A stretch of DNA of 64,000 bases, taken from positions 12,154,501-12,218,500 of the forward strand of contig OZ020517.1 of the NCBI GenBank assembly GCA_963971425.1, given 5' to 3'. The notes beneath the pieces are model-generated. The model was not told where the DNA came from. It was given only the letters and a program-made list of their open reading frames with translations, and ran no database searches. The stretch comes from Bryoerythrophyllum caledonicum. Lineage: Eukaryota; Streptophyta; Bryopsida; Pottiales; Pottiaceae. Made by a program: the position numbers and the translations under genes. Every line of letters starts with the position of its first letter. The stretch's first letter is position 1. Below, in pieces: positions 57,347-64,000 of this stretch.

Positions 57347-58720
57347 CTACCCCGACCGACCGCCCAACAAATAGCGTCGGGCGTCCACTACTGGAGGCGA
57401 CCGCGCTGCGGATGGCCATTCCGTCCGCACGGGCGACTGCACGGCCTTCCGCTTGGGCCGACCGCCGTCCGCTATCCGCCCTACCGACCGCTTCCCCGAC
57501 CTCATCCGCTGATAGATTGACATCCTCCCGTCTCCCAACGGTCATAATCACCGTGAGTATAAAGAAAACAACGCATGGAGCCTCACTTCACGTCTGCACG
57601 GCGGTCGGCCCTTGGCTGTCCGCGCAGCTGACTGCCTGGCCGTCGGCACAGCGGTCGATCTTTGCCATTTGACCGTCTCCCTGCACTACTACAAAAGTGG
57701 AGAAAAAAACCGCACTCAATTTGGAGTTGCGGTTCATTTGACCACACTGTCGAAATAGTCAGCACTGTTGCTAAATCGGGCTGTCCCAGGTTTTTTGGCC
57801 ATAACTCCCTCATTTTTGGGAGCTTTTAAATGTGTAATATACCGTTGAAAGCGTCTTTAAAATGCTCTTCCAACAGTATAGAGCTCGCAGCGGAAGCCTA
57901 AGGGCCGACTGCACGGCGGTCGACCAGGCCATCAGCGGGGCGGATATCCAAGGGCCGACAGAATAGCGGTCGGCTTTGGAGTCCGCGGAGCGAACGCCCA
58001 AGGACCGAACGATGTGCAGTTGGCGAGGCGGACGGCAGGGGGGACGCCCAAATGGCAAAAACCGACCACCAAGCGGACGGCGGGTGGCCGACGGCCGTGT
58101 AGATGGCCTGGCGGTCCGCCATTCCAATAAGCTTGTGGTTAGTAAAGGAAGAAAATGAATCAATATTTCTTATGTAGTCTATTTTAAGTAGAACCATTGT
58201 TCACAAGTTCTATTCTTCATATGTTTCCAAGCGCATAGGATATTTGGAATGGAATATCCAACTGTATTCGCATAAAATCTTCCAGACATTCCTCTGACTA
58301 ATAATGCATATGACTCTTTCTCCTTATTTAAACTACACGTGCAATGTCAAACTACCAAAAAAAAATTCTAAACCACTTTTGTGTTGCCAAAGAGCAGAGA
58401 GAAGTGGAGGAGATGGGAGGGAGTTGTTGAAATTTGAAGCTTGGTGGCGTGGTGGCCGTCCGCAAAGCTCTAGGGGCGGACGGCATGGCGGTCGACCACC
58501 AAGTGCCGACCGACTCATCTCAAGTCGATTGATCAAGGATGTTCGATTGGCAATTGGGTAGAGCAAGACCGTCCGATTAGGCGGGCGCAATCGAGTGCGT
58601 CCGCAATCGAACGACCACGGATGGATGACAGCGATCAGACGGCTACAATTGATGGTGCGGACTGCGCGGCCATCCGATCGAGCATTATGGCCAAGTCCGT
58701 CCGCCATCGGACAGCCCGAG
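57347..58720. repeat. GC-rich block with repeated GGCGGTCGGC-type motifs
   Basis: Three GC-rich patches (57347-57680, 57895-58130, 58440-58720) in otherwise AT-rich DNA, all built from variants of cggcggtcggc, gaccgaccgcc and gtccgcc in both orientations. ORFs inside are repeat artefacts (Arg/Pro/Ala/Ser-rich). Confidence 0.6.
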
Positions 58721-61509
58721 CAATCTCAAGTGAGGTTGGGCAAAGTCCAAGACATAATACTGACTCAGATGAAAATTAATTGTACATGGGCACGTTGTTA
58801 TGTAGTCTATGTGGATAATGTCTTGGTGCATGAACACTATTCAGTAAATTCCGAAGGTCGTTTTTTAAGATCTTCTAGTGGATGTTTATTTCTACATTGC
58901 GGCCATGTCAATGTAAACAAAGAATATACATTGTATGTTAGCCGTTTTTAAATAAACTTGATTGATTATTTTTTGTATAAGTGGATATGTGGAATGAGAA
59001 AATTTTATACATTCCAACGTCTCCAACATTACATTTGAAAGGAGTAATTATTTTTGCAAGGATGTATATAGTGAATTTGGAACTTGGAGAAAGGTGCAAG
59101 TGTTTAACAATACTTTCCAAAATCATAATGTCGATAATGTTCTACAAACAATGTGATTACCTTAGCAATGTCTTAAAATATTTCTAAACTCTACACCATT
59201 TTGGGGTGGCAATGTTTGTGTTTCAAATAGAATTGGAAGTTGGGGGGTTTGAACCAAGGTTGAACATTCTAAATACACTTGGAATAAAAAAAAACGCAGA
59301 AGTTAAAAGATGAAGTGTTGGACCGGTAGAATCGGACTTCCTCGTTCATATGAAAATCCATATTTCTAATACACAATGCTCTTGAGATTATATTGCCAAT
59401 TTCGGAATGGTATGGCTTCTGAGAATCCGACAAAGAACCAACAACTTCTAAATGGATGAAGTACCCCATTGAAAGAGTTCATCTGCATTTAACGCATCCA
59501 TTAGTTATCCAATGGACTATTGCCATACCATCTTGGAATGAGCATGTCAAAAAGAAGAGCGTAAAAGCCCTCAAAAACACTTATTATTGAGATCTCAAAA
59601 TTTAGAAATACACTACAAGGTCAAGCTCATAAGCTTAAATCATTGGATGTGGACCACTTTTTAATTTTTAGAATGCCATGATAGAATTATGGAATAGCCG
59701 AATAGTGCCGCATTTTAATAAAAGGTACAGGTACAGTCCTAGTGGCAAAAGGTAATGGCTAGAACTTCCATAGTTAGGTATGACAATGGCATGTATTCCG
59801 AAATTTACATATTAACCCCTAAGAGCCCAAGTGTACTTGGGACGTACGTTTTGGATTTTGGGCATGTACCTTTGAGTGGAAAAAACACTCCGATTCTAAT
59901 GAAAATTTTACACTGCATTGTCCTTTAAGAAATCTATATGGGAAATTTTTCAAATATGATTTTGGACTTTTGGTTCAAAAGTTATTAGCCTTCAAAGGTC
60001 AAAATGGGGAGTCTGGACTATAGGGGCAGCCATGTCAACCAATGCAATTTGAGGAGAAAAAAGGGGCAGAATTTTGGAATAGAAAGGGCGAGGAAAGGAA
60101 TCCAGACTTCTATGCACGAAGTCCAAGTAGGAAAAGCATTGAAAATCATTAAAAGAGCTGTAAAAATAATTTTAAAAAAAACAGCAAACAACCAGCCGTC
60201 AGTTGGCCTGCCAGCATCCCGCGCCAGAAGCAAGCCTGCCAAAAAAAAAAAAAAAAAAACTTTCCCCCCCCCCTTCCAACTGCGAGGGAGGTCAACAACG
60301 GGACAAATTGGCCACCCAATTTCAAGCACTGCCCTTTCCCATAATGCTTTATTTATTCCATATATTCATGAAAATTATGGATTTTACTATTTGTAGTTGT
60401 TTTTTTTTCTTAAACTAGTGGAAAAAAAATTGAGAGTTTCCGCCATTGGGATTCTCAAATGCCACAAGTTGTATGAAACAAACAATTTCATATCACTTCA
60501 GTAGTAATTGTCAACATTTTATACCCCCTTTCACTAAAGTGTATATTTCTACATCTATTACCCCTGGAATTGACCTCAAATTTTGCACACAAATAGCTAA
60601 CAATATATAAGTCATATTGGTAAAAGATTTTATCACATTTCAAAGTAAAAACTAGAAGATATACCTAGTCAAAGTAGGCTAACCTTGCCGGGCAAGGGGG
60701 GAAAAATACTTTTCTTTGCACTTCAAACGCTATAATCTTCACCTCCGTGCGGTGGATTGCAACCAAATTTGTATTGTAAGTTCATATATGTGTCTATTTT
60801 AAGATTGTATGGTTAAAAGTCTAAAATTAGACTTTAATGTTAGATTTCGTTGCCACATGTTGATGATGGCAGTTTTGGAGTGTTTCATGAGGGAAAATGC
60901 CTGGGCTTTTAGGGGTTAACCAAGATATATTTGGAGAACCAACCACCATCAAAATTTGTATATATCCATGCATGAATTTCATATCGATAAACATGTTATA
61001 TGGAATATCACTCTTGCACCTATCATGCTACTACTATTGATTAAAATTGATTATGCGTTCAAGGAAAAAACAATGATTATTTAAAATAATTGTTTTTATT
61101 GTTTTTGTCAGAAAGACCACACTACTAGTTATTGTTGGAAACACTATTGGCAAAAAATTTGTAACAAGAATCTGAACTCATCTTACTCTTGAGCCATATA
61201 AGTTTAATCCCTGCGGACCTAAGTGCACTTTATGGGGTTTAGGGTTTATGTTTACCTTGATTGCGATCATCTTTCAATTCAAGTGGTTAAATTTCACAAA
61301 ATTTTGACCACATCATCTCATATAAGTTGGAATTTTTTTTTCTATTGTTACATTTTCAATAAATTTCTTTTTGCAAGCTGAACCCTTAAAATTCTTTGAG
61401 TATTTCTCATCAAAAATGTACGTTTACTTTGTGCAAAAAGAAATGAGGGGAAAAAAACCTTGAAGCTCTACTTTAACCGTGACATCCTCAACAATACATT
61501 TAGAATGAC
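58721..61509. other. AT-rich DNA, no gene
   Basis: Nothing recognisable as coding. A poly-A/poly-C tract lies at 60241-60272. The segment ends at the assembly gap. Confidence 0.5.
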
Positions 61510-61709
61510 NNNNNNNNNNNNNNNNNNNNNNNNNNNNNNNNNNNNNNNNNNNNNNNNNNNNNNNNNNNNNNNNNNNNNNNNNNNNNNNNNNNNNNNNNNN
61601 NNNNNNNNNNNNNNNNNNNNNNNNNNNNNNNNNNNNNNNNNNNNNNNNNNNNNNNNNNNNNNNNNNNNNNNNNNNNNNNNNNNNNNNNNNNNNNNNNNNN
61701 NNNNNNNNN
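61510..61709. other. Assembly gap (200 N)
   Basis: Exactly 200 N, a fixed-size scaffolding gap. True distance and even adjacency across it are unknown. Frames drawn through it are meaningless. Confidence 0.99.
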
Positions 61710-61910
61710 GCAGACGGCCAACTGCCGACCGCCATTCGGACGGCTGAGTGCCGACCGCAATTCGGACGGCCTAGCGATCGGCATCGACCGACCACCGAGC
61801 GGTCGTGGCGAGCGAACGGCGGGCGGATGCCACTGACCGACCACCGGGCGGTCGCGACGGGCGGACGGAGGGTGGTTGCATCCGACGGCTGAGCGGTCGG
61901 TTGAGGCTAC
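61710..61910. repeat. GC-rich repeat block next to the gap
   Basis: Repeats of gaccgccattcggacggc and cgaccaccgagcggtcg, the same motif family as 57347-58720. Confidence 0.6.
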
Positions 61911-62037
61911 GGACGGCTATTTACCCCCGGATAAATTGACAAAACTTGTTATGTCACCGGACGTCCTGATAGGCCCGAGGACGTCCCTTCGTCCTGACGT
62001 CCGGACGTCAGCGACGTCGAGCGTCTTGACAACCCTG
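61911..62037. repeat. Right 127-bp inverted repeat
   Basis: Inverted partner of 57220-57346, ending gacaaccctg. Together they would bound a 4.8-kb element, subject to the gap being correctly joined. Confidence 0.7.
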
Positions 62038-62080
62038 TCAGAAAGTGATGGATATGGAGGAGGAGGGTCTATAAAATGAA

Positions 62081-63855
62081 ATGCTCACTAGACAGCTTAA
62101 ATGGGAATTGGAAGATAACAAAGGTATGCTGGAGCTCAGTAGGAGACTCAATACAAGGATGTCGGAGAAGATGAATGCGCAGGTTCGTGAGGTGGATGTG
62201 GTAGTCATTGAGGACAGCGCCGGAACTTCTGACGACCTTTCTCTTTCCAAGTTTGGAGGGAACGATGTAGAGGATGCCAACACCAGTCAAATCTAACAGA
62301 CTAGCTGAGCCATCTTCTGTTCAATTGCCAGTACCAGCTGGGAGTAGCCAAGTACGGCCAACAGCGCCTGGAAAAAGGAAGGCGATAGTGGAAGGTGACG
62401 GGGAGATGGAATCGATGTCACAGAAGTTGGAGGTGGCAAATAAGGAAAGGGACGAGGCACGAGCGGAACTAGAGACACTGCGGAGGACATTGAGATCGGT
62501 GGACGACACACCATGGAACGAGAACACAATGCCTTGGTTGCGTTGGGTTCATCGCCTTCAAGATAGGGAGACCATGGTCTCGAAAGTACAACATGATCTC
62601 AAGAAATTTGCCGCCGAATCACAAGAATCATGTGAACTCGTGGATACCTCATTGGAGAGATTGAAGAAATTCGTTGGACAACGTGGACATGAGTCCACGA
62701 AGGTTACTATTTGGGGTGATGTACCGGAGATGAAGGATCGCACAAACTATCGTCGGAAGGGAAAAAGTCATGGTATTGACTGGGCTTTAGAAGTGGAGGA
62801 AGGATGGATGCCCTACAATACCTTCTCATCACATTTTCAAGAATCGGAGCGAAGAGTAACCCATATTTGCGACCCTGTCCCGGCATTCCTCAATGATAAA
62901 TGCAGCTTGTGCCAAGATCATTTCGGTCCGGAGGGAGCGTATACGTTGGGCCAATTGTGGTCATAATTTTTATATTACTTGTATTTCCGCAAGTTCTATG
63001 ATACAATCGGCGTGTCCTATGTGTCGCTCTCCAATTAGCACAAGATTCTACGAAGTGATGGGGATAAGAGATGTTATGCCACCGGGGCACGAGTTCAACC
63101 GATGGAATCTCCCTTGGATCAAACTTCCGAAGAAATCCTTGAACTATCGTGAGTGGGGAAAACCACTTATATGAAATAGTGAGTTTTTTTGTCACCAACT
63201 ATACGAGGAGTATGGGATGGAAATTGATCCATTATTTTGGATGACACAAGACTATGAGGTGGAGATACGGGCGCGAGAGATTGAAGATAGCGAGCAACAA
63301 GAGTTGTTTTGCCGCAACTTTGAGGGACATTGGAGCACTGAGCACAAGCGTTTCTTCCGATTTCCTCCAAGGAGAGCTGAGAAGGGAGAAGATGGTGTAT
63401 GGCATGAGATAAACGATGGCATTGAGTTGAGAGATGAATACAAGAAGTACAATTGTACTTTGGTGGGAAGAGCCCTAGTCCTTGCAAACTTGGAAGAGGC
63501 CGCAAAGCTACGGAGTTCAACAGAAGAGGATTCTTTTAAAGATGTAGAGTGTTCTTATTGGGATGCGGTGCAAGCTTTTGATCGGAGGATAGGGGACACC
63601 ATTGGCTATTGGCGGAACGTGCTACAGAAACCCAAAGGGGAATTATTGGTGTCATTTCCAGAGAATGACGCTTTTGTGAAGAATGTGGTGGAACGAATAA
63701 AGAAGGCCATGGAAATCTTTGCGGTGAAGAAGGTGGATCCTAGCGGGAAGCGGAAGAGGGATGATGGCAATGACAGCGACGATAGTTGGTGGTCGGAGAT
63801 GCACAGGGAAATTGCAGCCGTGGATCGAGAGTACGAAGAGGGGGAGGATTGCTAA
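62081..63855 (+). pseudogene. RING-finger multicopy ORF, broken
   Basis: In order: a charged coiled coil (62081-62290, LELSRRLNTRMSEKM) in one frame; a second frame (62274-62950) with another coiled coil (QKLEVANKERDEARAELETL), VTIWGDVPEMKDRTNYRRKG and EEGWMPYNTFSSHF; then a RING-like finger split by a frameshift near 62945: CSLCQDHFGPEGAYTLG in one frame, NCGHNFYITCI and ACPMCRSPISTRFYEVMG in the next; then MPPGHEFNRWNLPW; TGA at 63172; then 63217-63855 with an acidic basic-tipped tail (GKRKRDDGNDSDDS). The Cys/His pattern is that of a RING finger, so a ubiquitin-ligase-like origin is likely. I associate the MPPGHEFNRWNLP tail with multicopy bryophyte or algal proteins, from memory only. Two shifts and one stop suggest a pseudogene. 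Confidence 0.6.
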
Positions 63856-64000
63856 ACCAAGCCAGAGACCGCGGACTCGTAGTAGCACTCGAACGGATCA
63901 TACCGACGAGCCTTCTTCTTCAAGGCAATAGAATGTGGTAGATGAATGTAAAGCTTAGCGTAGTTGTTGTTTAAGGAATGGGGTGGCAAGAAGTTGGAAG
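63856..64000. other. 3' flank of the RING ORF
   Basis: Nothing further recognised before the window ends. Confidence 0.5.

Noticed and set aside
61424..61844. ORFs crossing the N run
   Set aside because: Unknown bases are not evidence of an open frame.

Overview
The window looks like nuclear DNA of a non-seed land plant, most likely a bryophyte, although a lycophyte or fern is not excluded. The evidence is plant-type TTTAGGG telomeric repeats, a chloroplast zeaxanthin epoxidase, plant-type transposons, and a gene for CCDC13, a cilium/centriole protein that seed plants with non-swimming sperm are not expected to need. Gene density is very low. Only two genes look intact (zeaxanthin epoxidase and the CCDC13 homologue). 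Everything else recognisable is decaying mobile or multicopy DNA. A run of exactly 200 N at 61510-61709 is an assembly gap.

Layout. 1-4650: AT-rich, gene-poor DNA with a degenerate internal telomeric repeat and two small arrays of a palindromic repeat. 4850-13700: one large + strand gene or pseudogene, intron-containing, with a 5'UTR intron, a tiny first coding exon (MAE...), and parts resembling a ParB/DGQHR fold, a beta-class amino-methyltransferase, a coiled coil and an FCP1-like HAD phosphatase. It carries four premature stops and a 19-bp frameshifting duplication. Most of its introns hold copies of a roughly 27-31 bp palindrome. Intron 1 holds eight in a regular 51-53 bp array that is itself a larger palindrome, plus two long hairpins. 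14015-15424: a decayed C5-cytosine DNA methyltransferase on the minus strand with a downstream repeat; a second, inverted copy lies at 41840-42985. 17054-28385: a recent Ty3/Gypsy element with near-identical LTRs and a 5-bp target duplication. Its pol has stops, and the end of its 5' LTR is replaced by 13 perfect TTTAGGG units. 28394-31648: a PIF/Harbinger element (TTA target duplication, 33-bp inverted ends, transposase and Myb/trihelix-like ORFs), broken. 32780-33960: Helitron helicase remnant. 35085-37142: intronless zeaxanthin epoxidase (minus). 39478-39889: MITE. 44545-45540: pogo-like DDE transposase remnant. 45560-46690: T-rich degenerate repeat. 47343-50549: multi-exon CCDC13 homologue (+). 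53830-56490: LINE reverse transcriptase on the minus strand, split by a 1.8-kb insertion. 57220-62037: a segment bounded by 127-bp inverted repeats with very GC-rich interior repeats. 62081-63855: a broken RING-type multicopy ORF.

How things fit together. The two intact genes are unrelated: a xanthophyll-cycle/ABA-precursor enzyme and a ciliary coiled-coil protein. The other coding remnants form a transposon graveyard. Several premature stops can be read as single C-to-T or G-to-A changes, as expected for methylated DNA, but at least one stop in the Gypsy pol cannot. The most unusual structure is the palindrome family concentrated in the introns of the large gene. Several copies differ from each other by changes mirrored on both arms, so the ability to fold, or self-copying between arms, seems to be maintained. 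All alignments and splice models here were done by eye.
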